In this document: positions 56,901 to 64,000 of the stretch, piece after piece
Numbering within the stretch: the first letter of the stretch is position 1
Layout: every line of letters begins with the position of its first letter
Source of the DNA: Symsagittifera roscoffensis
Taxonomy: Eukaryota > Xenacoelomorpha > Acoela > Convolutidae
Reading direction: 5' to 3'
Length of the DNA stretch: 64,000 nucleotides
Assembly: GCF_963678635.1 (NCBI RefSeq)
Contig: NC_087065.1
Span: 62,894,754 to 62,958,753 of the forward strand
The notes under the pieces: model-generated
What the model saw: the letters and a program-made list of their open reading frames with translations, nothing else
Databases searched by the model: none
Told to the model about the DNA's origin: nothing
Position numbers and translations under genes: made by a program

Positions 56901-59680
56901 ATGAGCTTAAACTGAGCTCGCAGAGTGCATTTATTCGGAGCTTCAATAAATGCATAAATATGTATAAAGGCACTCGTATTTTTTGACATTCACGGCTTTT
57001 CTCGGGGGCAAAATAACATTCACAATCTATACCAGAGTCCTAATTACACGTGAAAATACTTGCCACAGTTTCGTCGCGAAAAACTGTTCTGGTTATTTTT
57101 GATTACCATGGTTTTTTATTGAAATCAACTTGAGATAAAAATTGTTTTATTTTCTACTCCAGTTATTCTGATTTTAGAAATTTCTAACATTTTAAAATTG
57201 CAACAAGCTATCCCGCATTCAGAAAAGCTGAGAAGAAAAAGAATTTTTTTTGATAAACACTGTAATAGTTGCTAAACACCATTATCAATTTTCCGATTAT
57301 CATTTTAAAACTATCATTTTAAAACTTTAAAACTTGGTTGCTTGCAAAATCAAACAATTATTTGAGCTATTACACTTAATTCAAACCAAATCTCGAAAGC
57401 ATGGGTTCAAAAAACTAAATTTTGGAGCTATCCGACATAAAAATATGATGTCATCTGATTGGTTCCACCTTAATTTCTGCTCCATCGGTTTCAAACCATC
57501 TGATTTGTTTCAACGAGATTTTCAAACAAGGCAGCTTGCATCCGTGTGATGCTTTAAGTGGTACAAATGCTTTTCAAGGTAACTTATAGATACTCTGGGT
57601 TAAGAAAGAGAACAAAATTCAAAAAACACGAAATGAAAAGTTAAAAACACTACCTACACTCAATGCTAAGTTTCAAAACAACAATTTTGCGCCTAAAGTT
57701 CATTATTGGGACCCATATAATTGCCTCTATCTAATATCGAGTGATATCTGGGCCACCTATAATTGCGCCCAAGCTACACGTTAATGATGCAACTAAAACA
57801 TAGTTCGCATTAGTTTTGGCCGAACTTGTGTTTTTTTTTTCAAATAATTGTACCGGTTGTTTCCTTTTTGCTTCAAATTTTGGAGAAAGCGATGGATCAT
57901 TTTTTGGGATCAACTTTAATGGATGATACAAAAGTTTTAATTGAAGTTTTTTTGAACTACATTCTGTTGAACTCAAAAACAGAAAAGAATTCATCTTTAC
58001 TTGTTTTTTGCAGGTTCATATCTTTTTGCTCTTTGACCAAATTGGGCCAATTTTATTGCACTCTGTAAGTTATTAACTATGATTTTCAACGCTTAAGCTT
58101 TAATTACTTGAATGCGACTTATTATTCCGCACTCAAAACTACTTCCACGTGAATTGGGGCTAGGTAGCTTTAGTTCACTGGAAGGCTCAAAAAATATATT
58201 TTAATTGATAATGGCTGTTATGTATATAAAAACATAAAAAGTACCAAAATTAGTCACTTGATAGATTTATCAAAAAAATTTCATCAAAAAATAACGGAGA
58301 CAAATTAAGCATCTGTCGGGGTATTCAATGTACTTCACGGATACGATAGCAGTCCGGTTAAATTTCATAATTTCAGATGCGCAATAAGACTATAGTCATA
58401 AGCTTTCAAAAGTAGAAACTTGGTTGAATAAAAAACCTGCCGGAGAATATGTCTTTGTTTATTATTTTTTTTGAAAAACGAACAAAAAGTTTTCGTTGTT
58501 GAAAAGCTAGATTGTATACATGTTTTGTGGTGTTGATTTTTTCAGTCCATGAGAAGTATTCTGAGTAAACTTGTACCATGTGCTGTATAAGCGGGTGTAG
58601 CAATTAACGCACGTGCCTATTAGGTTGCACTGACGATTTTAATTAGGAGGACATTAAGTCGAACTATCAACTAGTCTAACACATCATCTAGTTCTAAGAA
58701 TCATTTGATTGCTAGCAAGAACTTAATTTTCTTTTCTCCCATTAAAGAAGTGTAAAACCGGCTCAAACCGAACGGACTCAAATCATTTATATAAACTTAT
58801 TGCTTGATTGATGCGAAACAAGACTGGATATTTCAATTGGCGCAAATGAATGTTTCTTCGATGGCACATTTTTTAAACCAGTTTTGTGTTTTTCGATTTC
58901 AATTTTTAATACAATTCTGAAAGATTTACCGACCCGAGATTTATACTTTCGACTCTTAGACCTTGGTTCAATGACTACACTGCTCGGCCAAATGCACAAT
59001 AAAGGAATTTTTTTGTGGCTTTGACTGTTGTATGCTTTTTTGTTTTTTGGTGCGCAGAAAAATTATACATAGATCGATTACAATTACGCAAAAGATCAAA
59101 TCAAAGATAACACATTCGGATATCTTTAGCTGGCACAAAAATTTTCAGTACAATTTTTTTTGATCATGACACAAAAATCTGGAATACAAATGTATATGCA
59201 CCTAGCCATTTAATTTTCAATGCAGCGTAATCTATGCTTTGATTACTCCAATCATATTTTAAGTTTATTTTAGTTTTGTTTTAGCATAACTTGAGCAATC
59301 AATTTTTAATACTCAATTCCATTTTTAAGGACCCCATGAAACATAAAAAAAAATTTTCCGATATTTTTTATTGATTATAATTTTTAAGTTTTGCTTAAAT
59401 AGTGGTTTATTCATATTAATAGTGGGTTCTTGCATGCTACCATAAAAAGTTTATTGAGTTTTAACAAAATTTAGCGTCTGTTCGACAAAACTTTTTGCTG
59501 TCATTTTTACTACCATTTTTCATAAGAACTCCGAAATTTTAATGGCTCTACCGATATTCTAAATCTTGATTCAGAAAAGTAGCTTTTGCAATAACTGAAG
59601 AAATTGAACTTACTTACATCACTAGAGGAGCTACTGTCCGAATCCTTAGAACTGCCATCTTGGCTTTTGTTGGCAGGCAT
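38880..59680 (-). CDS. tetraspanin-like four-transmembrane protein, eight-exon gene
   Basis: Exons are 59618-59680, 53180-53347, 52653-52773, 48634-48796, about 44301-44481, 43624-43720, 41982-42119 and 38880-38983, on the minus strand. The product is about 343 aa. A Ser-rich and then Gly/Tyr/Asp-rich N-terminus (1-75) precedes TM1 (YGVIWLFFCVSYKMLVI), a short loop and TM2 (VFSGLLFSSLVLSCILTLICFLY). A basic cytoplasmic loop leads to TM3 (FIPWIITFWLIIIIDAVSAG). A larger loop has LELKCCGV, PPPTEC and GCKF, and then comes TM4 (YPYFLIGKTIFGFAMSWFMF). The acidic tail ends EDEDEDEA. The CCG, PxxC and GC cysteines and four segments are the hallmarks of tetraspanins, which organise membrane microdomains. 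Seven of eight junctions have good GT-AG sites and matching phases; only the exon 5 donor is weak. Expression and orthology are not shown. Confidence 0.7.
38984..41981 (-). other. intron 7 of the tetraspanin-like gene
   Basis: This is AT-rich, with a fragment of R1 near 39000-39025, two tandem R1 copies at 40148-41340, and a small inverted repeat around ttgcaag at about 41855-41925. The frame at 39204-39428 shows no domain. No further exon is evident. Confidence 0.6.
40148..41340 (+). repeat. two tandem R1 repeat copies (period about 609 bp)
   Basis: The string ctgctcgtatca starts near 40149 and again near 40757. Both copies run through gccctgaatgtt/aaccctgaatgttt, ggcagtaataac, acggattaaatct, ggccaaaatgg or its variant, and gaacagaggtgatct, with the same order and similar spacing. 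They differ by roughly one base in six to eight by eye, so the duplication is old. Confidence 0.7.
41982..42119 (-). CDS. tetraspanin-like gene exon 7 (TM4)
   Basis: Acceptor gcgttttgag, atypical for its short pyrimidine tract, at 42119, and donor GTAGGA, phase 1 to phase 1. It encodes CKFVVEHRNQLLMN and then the fourth membrane segment, ending VVGEPTDSL. The Gly-Cys pair formed at the junction is the third conserved loop cysteine site. Confidence 0.72.
42327..42353. other. perfect 12-bp inverted repeat (hairpin)
   Basis: ggtcgcggaatt and aattccgcgacc flank a 3-nt loop, gtt. The arm contains the gtcgcgg core that is repeated in the neighbouring minisatellite. Confidence 0.85.
42415..43575 (+). 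repeat. CpG-rich 21-bp minisatellite, about 55 units
   Basis: The unit is gtcgcggcggtcgaaaaatta, with frequent cggagg, cggtgg and tcaaaaaa variants and some gcatggtcg units of different length. Because 21 is a multiple of three, the plus strand reads VEKLVAAVEKLVAEVEKL and the minus strand reads RPPRLIF or TAATNFS for up to about 100-127 codons. A higher-order copy of about 409 bp is visible, with the caggcattgtcgaaaaaaaa stretch near 42720 and again near 43130. No start context, splice link or conservation supports translation. Confidence 0.9.
43624..43720 (-). CDS. tetraspanin-like gene exon 6 (CCG motif exon)
   Basis: Acceptor tttcttcctag and donor GTTAAT, phase 0 to phase 1. It encodes LFLELKCCGVLG and then PPPTECQITVN, which is the cysteine signature of the large extracellular loop of tetraspanins. 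The exon is only 97 nt and does not appear as an ATG-initiated frame. Confidence 0.72.
43721..44300 (-). other. intron 5 of the tetraspanin-like gene
   Basis: This is about 580 nt. The weak donor of exon 5 means a small coding exon might be hidden here, but none was recognised. The plus-strand frame at 43967-44167 has no domain. Confidence 0.45.
44301..44481 (-). CDS. tetraspanin-like gene exon 5 (TM3), 3' boundary uncertain
   Basis: The acceptor gtgtatgccag at 44481 is good and phase 2 is matched. It encodes KRMKKLKSRDLANYW, TM3 and NGDNQELMRRLKEH. The only phase-compatible donor I can find is GCG/GTCTCT at 44301, which is weak. The frame otherwise stays open to TAA at 44280, so a shorter product ending KQQI from intron retention is possible. 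An unrecognised small exon between 43721 and 44300 is the other explanation. Confidence 0.6.
45790..47520 (-). pseudogene. BEL/Pao-type LTR retrotransposon pol fragment, degenerate
   Basis: Minus-strand frames carry recognisable pieces of BEL/Pao pol in the correct order. An RNase H end has LTLWTDNTTVLHCI, then KYEPSKDDPVDDATRG (about 47160-47510). A segment HPVILN...LFMQQIHDSN lies at about 46730-46810. An integrase start reads STGIDFFGPFAVRN (about 46510-46545), followed by LFFTCLETHA, ALRCFIARRGKA and FFDNEKLF (about 46335-46470). A C-terminal remnant, GLGRVLRTFTG, lies near 45800. Stops and frameshifts separate the pieces, and no LTRs, gag or N-terminal reverse transcriptase were found. 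It lies in intron 4, in the same orientation as the host gene. It cannot be functional. Confidence 0.72.
47554..48190 (-). repeat. inverted R2 copy with extended flank
   Basis: This is directly related to 49683-50320 over about 630 bp, including ggcgaggagaatgttaactt, tgcgtggcgtg and gcaaaatggac/gcaaattggac. Read on the minus strand it matches the R2 order (ccacgcaaaatcagc, gatatatcat, caatagcttatttatg, ggccgtgaaaac). This pair shows that R2 is longer than the pieces seen in the tandem units. Confidence 0.7.
48634..48796 (-). CDS. tetraspanin-like gene exon 4 (small loop and TM2)
   Basis: Acceptor tgtgttgcag and donor GTTAGA, phase 1 to phase 2. It encodes ECEERFLFDVDPLMKK and then the second membrane segment, ending FGASVSCPLLQMS. 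Confidence 0.78.
49060..49640. repeat. aaccgctc/gagcggtt repeat cluster with inverted arms
   Basis: There are more than twenty copies of aaaccgctcaaa or its complement tttgagcggttt, in both orientations. Around 49165-49245 one run of gagcggttt is followed by a complementary run of aaccgc, which could fold into a long imperfect hairpin. The origin is unknown. Confidence 0.7.
49683..50320 (-). repeat. inverted R2 copy with extended flank (second copy)
   Basis: This is a close relative of 47554-48190 in the same orientation, about 2.1 kb apart. Substitutions and short indels are common, so the two copies are not a recent duplication. Confidence 0.7.
50405..50850 (+). repeat. R1 dispersed repeat copy
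   Basis: This carries the full R1 motif order, from acaagactgctcg through gccctgaatgttccgac, ggagcagtaataacc, agacggatt, agcgcgaaatatatcg and ccaaattggccaaaatggcaat. It is in the plus orientation, like those at 40148 and 61705. Confidence 0.7.
51080..51550. other. block of less T-rich sequence, possibly a solo LTR or old element
   Basis: This segment lacks the T/A homopolymer runs of its surroundings. It contains a tgtgacatcactacatgacgtcatg start-like string with a palindromic tgacgtca (CRE-type) site, an aataaa at about 51262, and few long runs. gaggta occurs on both sides (about 51075 and 51549). The layout suggests a solo LTR, but no TG...CA ends could be fixed and no coding part remains. 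Confidence 0.25.
52653..52773 (-). CDS. tetraspanin-like gene exon 3 (TM1)
   Basis: Acceptor ttatttccag and donor GTAAAC, entering in phase 0 and leaving in phase 1. It encodes RICISSYHDRR and then the first membrane segment, ending VIQRLHRM. Confidence 0.75.
53180..53347 (-). CDS. tetraspanin-like gene exon 2
   Basis: It has 56 codons, with acceptor tatgttcag and donor GTAGGT, phase 0 on both sides. The protein is Ser-rich and then Gly/Tyr/Asp-rich (DYGGGDVYGDGFYGEQYG), turning to KAGELLKKGAIRYWFE just before the membrane. The GC content stands out from the surrounding AT-rich intron. Confidence 0.75.
53918..54327 (+). repeat. duplicated GC-rich minisatellite ending in a 20-G run
   Basis: A block of about 190-200 bp (cccaaaaactattctcaatatgg, ggtatcgggtgaaaat, ccccgagaggc and then four to five copies of aatccggaggggtcccaattttgcc) starts at 53918 and again at 54131, 213 bp apart. 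The second copy ends in an uninterrupted run of 20 G at 54308-54327. Stop-free frames on both strands (53848-54120 and 53882-54091) are products of the repeat. Confidence 0.85.
54791..56734 (+). repeat. 1.94-kb direct tandem duplication, copy 1
   Basis: This starts tcttcagctataaaatttgg and ends before the same string at 56735. It is colinear with the next block throughout, including gcacaataaaa-type landmarks, tcgggggcaaaataacattc and gagtgatatctgggccacc. An extra 25-30 bp near 54845-54875 (a repeated tttcacgatcaat) is absent from copy 2. Confidence 0.85.
56735..58665 (+). repeat. 1.94-kb direct tandem duplication, copy 2
   Basis: It is about 93-95% identical by eye to 54791-56734, with substitutions and short indels spread evenly. 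The matching frames near 55811-56105 and 57826-58068 differ by frameshifts, so neither is under coding constraint. Confidence 0.85.
58930..58995 (-). other. possible tRNA-like/SINE remnant
   Basis: On the minus strand ttggccgagcagtgtagtca resembles a box A of a Leu/Ser-type tRNA, and aatctcgggtcggta lies about 35 nt downstream where box B would be. The box B match is poor and no cloverleaf closes. No second copy was found to prove a SINE. Confidence 0.2.
59618..59680 (-). CDS. tetraspanin-like gene exon 1 (start)
   Basis: It begins ATG at 59680 (MPANKSQDGSSKDSDSSSS, 21 codons) and ends in phase 0 before a strong GTAAGTAA donor. The only ATG in frame is at the start, and stops lie upstream. 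The Ser/Asp-rich stretch looks like a cytoplasmic, phosphorylation-prone tail. Confidence 0.7.
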
Positions 59681-62600
59681 CGAAAATAAGCTTAGAGATA
59701 ATCAGTCAAAATTGATGCATAGGTTTGAGAGCAAAATAACTCATGTGTTCAAGTTACAACTAGTCTCCAATTGAGCAATGCAAAACCCAATTTAAAGTCA
59801 TTAACTTAAAAATCCATGTCAAGTTAATTGGTATATAATACCTTCCAAATTGAGTGAGCCTAAAAAATGGACATGATTCGAATACGTCAGCCAGGCCACG
59901 ACTGTTACTTCTACCCGGGTCGCGCTCAGCCCAGATTCTAATGTCCAGACTAATAGTTGCGCCAATGCTAATGCTACGACCAAGAGTTTAAAGTATGGAC
60001 AGGTTTTTATTGTCGCGGATAAATATATAACGTTTGTTTCAGGTTCAATAATTCTAGTTATTATCTTGTGCACCCATAGTTTAAAATTGTATCGACGTAT
60101 TAGTGCATAGTTTCGAGAATACAGCTTTGCGCCAGTTTCAAGGTAAATTTGAGTATAGCTTGGATGCCTCGTCGGTAGCTTGATTTAATCACAAGATTTT
60201 CAAAATGACTCAGATTACAGGTGCTAATTTTTGTGAACTAGTCGGCCAAAATGTGAAAAAACTTTTTCTTGTTTAAAAACTGCAAGTTTCCGCTCATCTA
60301 GTGGTTGGTAGAAAGTTGACTTTACGTCGTATAAACAAGCAGTGCAACTCAGACTGCTTTAACTAGTTCATGCTTGGGCCATCTAAAACAAATTTAAGGT
60401 ATCTCTTTCGGAAAATTTTGAATGAGTAATCAAGAGTTTTGGCACGAAAAAAATTAATGACTTCAAGTCGAAGGGACTTCAAACTAAACTCTAATTTTTT
60501 CCCCAATATGAGCATAAGTTATCATTTTGTGGCAATAACGAAAAACAATTGGCCCTTTAAATTAATTGTTGTGAGTTGTTTCAGCTCATTAAAAAACGGC
60601 TTGTCAATAGATTATCAACTCAAAAAGGCTATTATATCGTGTTTGATTCTCAACATTTTTGAAACATTGATTAATTTCTTTGAAACGATGAAATAAGATT
60701 ACAATCAAGTGCATAAAAATAACCACTTTACTGATGCCATATTTTTACACTTTTTGCGGATGTTAGTTTCACTTTGGCATGATACCTTTTTTGCGAGTCG
60801 ACATGAAGCCTCGTTCGCTTGATGTTTGGCGCACAACCAAGTCGAAATTAAAATTTGCACTGTCCTTTGAGTTCCATGAAACAATTTTTGATAATTTTCT
60901 CTCAAAGTTTAAATTAGATAAAACTTTGGACCTAACGTACAATTCCTCCAAAAATCAATTTAGGGGGATGAAATACCAGTTTTTCAAAAATTGACTTCGA
61001 AGGCAAAATAAATTGATCTAATTAGTTTAAAAAAATCAATCGATACCAAATTATGATTAATATTTTACGCTATTATAGGCTTAAAGTAGCTATTCGGTAT
61101 TTAAAAAAATTCTCAAGCAGTATATTCAGCACTCATTGGAAATCAATATTTTATGCAGATTTAATTTCCGAAATTAATACATGCTCGGGGAGTACAATAT
61201 ACGTTAGGCTACTTAGGAGGGGGGATTGTACGGTTGATCCCCAAAACTTCACATAAAAAATCTTCCTTTTTCATTTTTTTCAAGCCACTAATTTGTAAAG
61301 TATATAAAATTTTACTTAAGGTGTAAGAATTTAATAAATAGTTCAAGTAGCTTGCCTCGAGTCAAGTTGAAATTAATTTTTTTTGAGCCAGACTAAACCA
61401 TCGCTCACGCCTTAATTGCACAAAATTTATGGCGCGTCATTTTTCTCAACAGTTTTACATGGTAATCAAAATTTATCTGGAGTACACAATTTTCACTAGA
61501 TAGCTCGTATCAGGGCAAAACTCTGAATGTCTCGGCCTCATTTTAACTTCTATGGAGTAGTTTAGATTAAAATATTTGATAAATTTTTCAAAACAAAACT
61601 GAAGAAAATTTTGTTTTTGAGTTTTTTGACATTTGTTTTTTGAGTTTTTTTGAAATCCATCACGCCATGTATAGAACAAAGTGATATATTTTTCATATAG
61701 CAAAGTAACAAGACTGCTCGTATCAAGGCGAAGCCCTGAATGTTTCGACTGCTTTCTAAGGTTTATGGTGCAGTATTAATATTAAAATAATTGAATGTAA
61801 TAAAAAAATGAAAAAATATGAAAACTTTTTATGAAAATCATCCCCCACAGCCCATATGAAGAACAAAAGGATAATTTTCACTCCATGTGGCAAACAATTT
61901 ATGGCAAATAAGCTTCTTTCAACTAATTTGGAACGAGTTCTAAGACGGATTAAAACTTCGCTTATTCGTTAATAGCACGAAGTATATCGCGCGTTAATTG
62001 TCCCAAATTGGCCAAAATGGCGATCTTTAAACTCCCATAACTTTACAAAAAATAATCACAGCTGAAATAACATTTCAAATTTAAGCTCAGGACAACAATA
62101 GATTTTGAATGATATACAAAAATTCTGTCAAAAATGGCTAGTTAAAAAGTCGAAATTGGTCTGAAGAAAAAAACCACCCGAGCAAAAATATTCCGCTACT
62201 TTCGTATTGAAAGTCGGAAGACTAAATAGACGGAATATCATGCCTCAATCCAATTTGGAACAATTCCTCAGACGGATTAGCTCTCAGCTTACGCATTAAT
62301 AGAACGAAACATATCGCGCGTTAATTGTCGCATGGACAGGACGAGATTATATTTTGATTGATATAAAAAGTTTTATCAAAAATGGCCTGTTAAAAAATTA
62401 AAACTTGTCTGGAGAAATAAGAACACATTGAGCACAAACATTCCGTCATGTTGTTCAGAAATAGTCGGATCAATGAGCACAAACAATTCTAAGACGTGTT
62501 CTAACTGCGGTCAAACGTTTTTGGCTCGAAAGATATTGCCTGCTATATAACCCAAATCGGCCAAACTGGCAATCTTTAAAACCCTGACAAACGATCACAG

Positions 62601-64000
62601 TTAAGCATCTTTTAAATTTTAAACTCAAGCTAACAATATTTTTCGATTGATACAAGAAAATTGCAAAAACTGCTAGTTAAAAAGTCAAAATTGTCTGGAA
62701 AAAAAACACCCTTAGATCAAATACTAGGTCATTTTCTTTGGATGTCGGAACATAAATGTAAAACTTGGCTAAAATGGCTGATGTATGATTCCCTTAAGAT
62801 TCGCTAATGTGAACAAAGTTTTTTGTGCTCGTTTTTGAATCTGGTTGACTAATTGTAGCCAGTCAGACTTAAGTAAACAATTTTTGGTTCAAGAAGTTGA
62901 TTTAATAATTTTTAGTGGAATAAGTAAAAAAAACCATCTTCTTTGATCTGAATTTTAGTCAGCTGCCTTTGTTTATATCGACATTATCAAGCATAATGCT
63001 ATTCAACATGGTTGAAAAGCAAGAAGATTTCAGTCAAGAGAAACATATCCGAGGAGGAAACAATGAAAGAATCATGAGTCTTCAGATCACGAATCGGGGA
63101 TGGCAAGAATGTTCATAAAACAACATCTCAGGTAGCTTCAATCGCGTCACTTGTGAGAAGAACAGATTCAAAAATCCAGCACGAAAGTCAAACAAGAAAA
63201 AAAAAGCAGGACCAATATGGCTCTTCAGCTTCAACACAAGCAATGACCTTCTGGAAAAGAAAGGATTTAAATGCCGGACTATGACACCGTCATGCAAGGA
63301 AATCACTTTTCCTAAGATCATGAGATCATGGTAGCAGAAGAGAAGACAAATAGAAGAGTCTTATTATCATTTGATCGAAATTTTCCCATATGAACACCGA
63401 GAAGACATGGAAGCAAAATATTAAAACAACGACAAGCAAATACCTGAAAAGCGAAAAGCAAGAGATGCAAAACTAATCGATCAATATCATGAAAAGTAAG
63501 AGTTTCAATTAGTTTGAGGTCAAAATGGCATAAAAACCGCCGACTATATTTGCAGAGGTTTTTTCTGCAGCTAAACTGATGCTGGAAGCACAAAAACATA
63601 GATACATTTGATTTAAAATAAGTCAATTCATTTAGTTTACGTGTTGGCTACCAAAGGGCCAGAGAAAAAGATAATACTCAGTCGGAAATGTGTATTTAAC
63701 AAGAACAAAATTTAAAAATTAAGTTTTTAAAAAGGTCTTTTGACCCACTGAAAGGCTTCAGGACAATTTCAATGTCTTCTTGATCTTTTCAGATAATCTC
63801 TTGTTAGAGTTAAGAGTGCACAAATTTAAAATCAACACTTTTACAAGCGGCATTAGCGTACATTTTACACAAGTGCCATTAGCTTTTAAAAAAATGGACA
63901 TAACATTGGCCACATCTTCGAAAAAAAACACGAAATTGTTAAACTGCAAAACCGCGGTGCAACAAATATGCTAGATGACTGAGTGCAAAATTAAATAAAG
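59681..64000. other. 5' flank of the tetraspanin-like gene, AT-rich, with R1 copies
   Basis: No exon or RNA gene is recognised. R1 copies lie at 61500-61560 (fragment), 61705-62190 (nearly full) and about 62230-62720 (badly degraded). A short GC-richer patch at 59890-60010 contains gtctggacagg/gtcgcgg-like strings related to 42365-42395. Frames in 63082-63626 are A-rich minus-strand chance frames. Confidence 0.5.
61705..62190 (+). repeat. R1 dispersed repeat copy
   Basis: This carries acaagactgctcgtatcaagg, cgaagccctgaatgtttcgactgc, agacggattaaa, cgcgcgttaattgtcccaaa and ggccaaaatggcgatc in the R1 order. Degraded relatives continue to about 62720. Confidence 0.7.

Larger units (their letters stand above)
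53348..59617 (-). other. intron 1 of the tetraspanin-like gene (about 6.3 kb)
   Basis: The largest intron holds an R2 fragment near 53610-53665, a GC-rich duplicated minisatellite (53918-54327), an R1 fragment (54370-54412), a 1.94-kb tandem duplication (54791-58665) and a tRNA-like patch near 58930-58990. No further exon was found. Confidence 0.6.

Overview
The window is AT-rich nuclear DNA of an animal, most likely an invertebrate. It has spliced genes with GT-AG introns, CR1/L2-type, BEL/Pao-type and MULE-type transposon sequence, satellite DNA and many dispersed non-autonomous repeats. The phylum cannot be fixed from sequence alone. There are no bacterial-style operons, and nearly all the short open frames are chance frames in AT-rich DNA.

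Layout. (1) 1-4890: AT-rich sequence with dispersed repeats and no convincing gene. (2) About 4890-32970: three tandem units (about 4996-18353, 18354-27451, 27452-32970). Each carries a dispersed repeat, a satellite array of roughly 165-170 bp monomers (lost in unit 3), a small Ser/Gly-rich multi-exon gene or its remains, and a shared downstream block. Unit 2 contains a further internal duplication, so there are four gene copies: A at 8702-10067, B at 20869-21823, C at 22851-24057 and D at 28336-29590. Copy A has all exons of a five-exon model, B is cut off after exon 3, C lacks exon 1 and exon 3, and D lacks only exon 3, whose loss keeps the frame. (3) Inside unit 1, at about 12480-17365 on the minus strand, lies an apparently complete CR1/L2-like LINE with three intact ORFs: a PHD-finger ORF1, an endonuclease/reverse transcriptase ORF2, and a separate SGNH-hydrolase ORF3 downstream of ORF2. 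Units 2 and 3 carry the matching empty sites. A 26-nt motif able to form a small hairpin occurs three times in its 5' UTR and twice in its 3' UTR. (4) 32970-38780: AT-rich sequence with a degenerate MULE transposase fragment at 33270-33770. (5) 38880-59680, minus strand: one large gene reconstructed from eight exons. It encodes a tetraspanin-like four-membrane-segment protein with a CCG motif, further loop cysteines and acidic tails. Its introns hold a dead BEL/Pao fragment, a CpG-rich 21-bp minisatellite, a GC-rich minisatellite with a 20-G run, a 1.94-kb tandem duplication and many dispersed repeats. (6) 59681-64000: AT-rich flank with dispersed repeats.

The most notable item is the three-ORF LINE. 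The esterase domain, known from ORF1 of CR1-like elements, sits here in its own reading frame after the reverse transcriptase. Both UTRs share the repeated hairpin motif, and the 3' tail is a GAT/ATC microsatellite at a site that already contained ATCATC.
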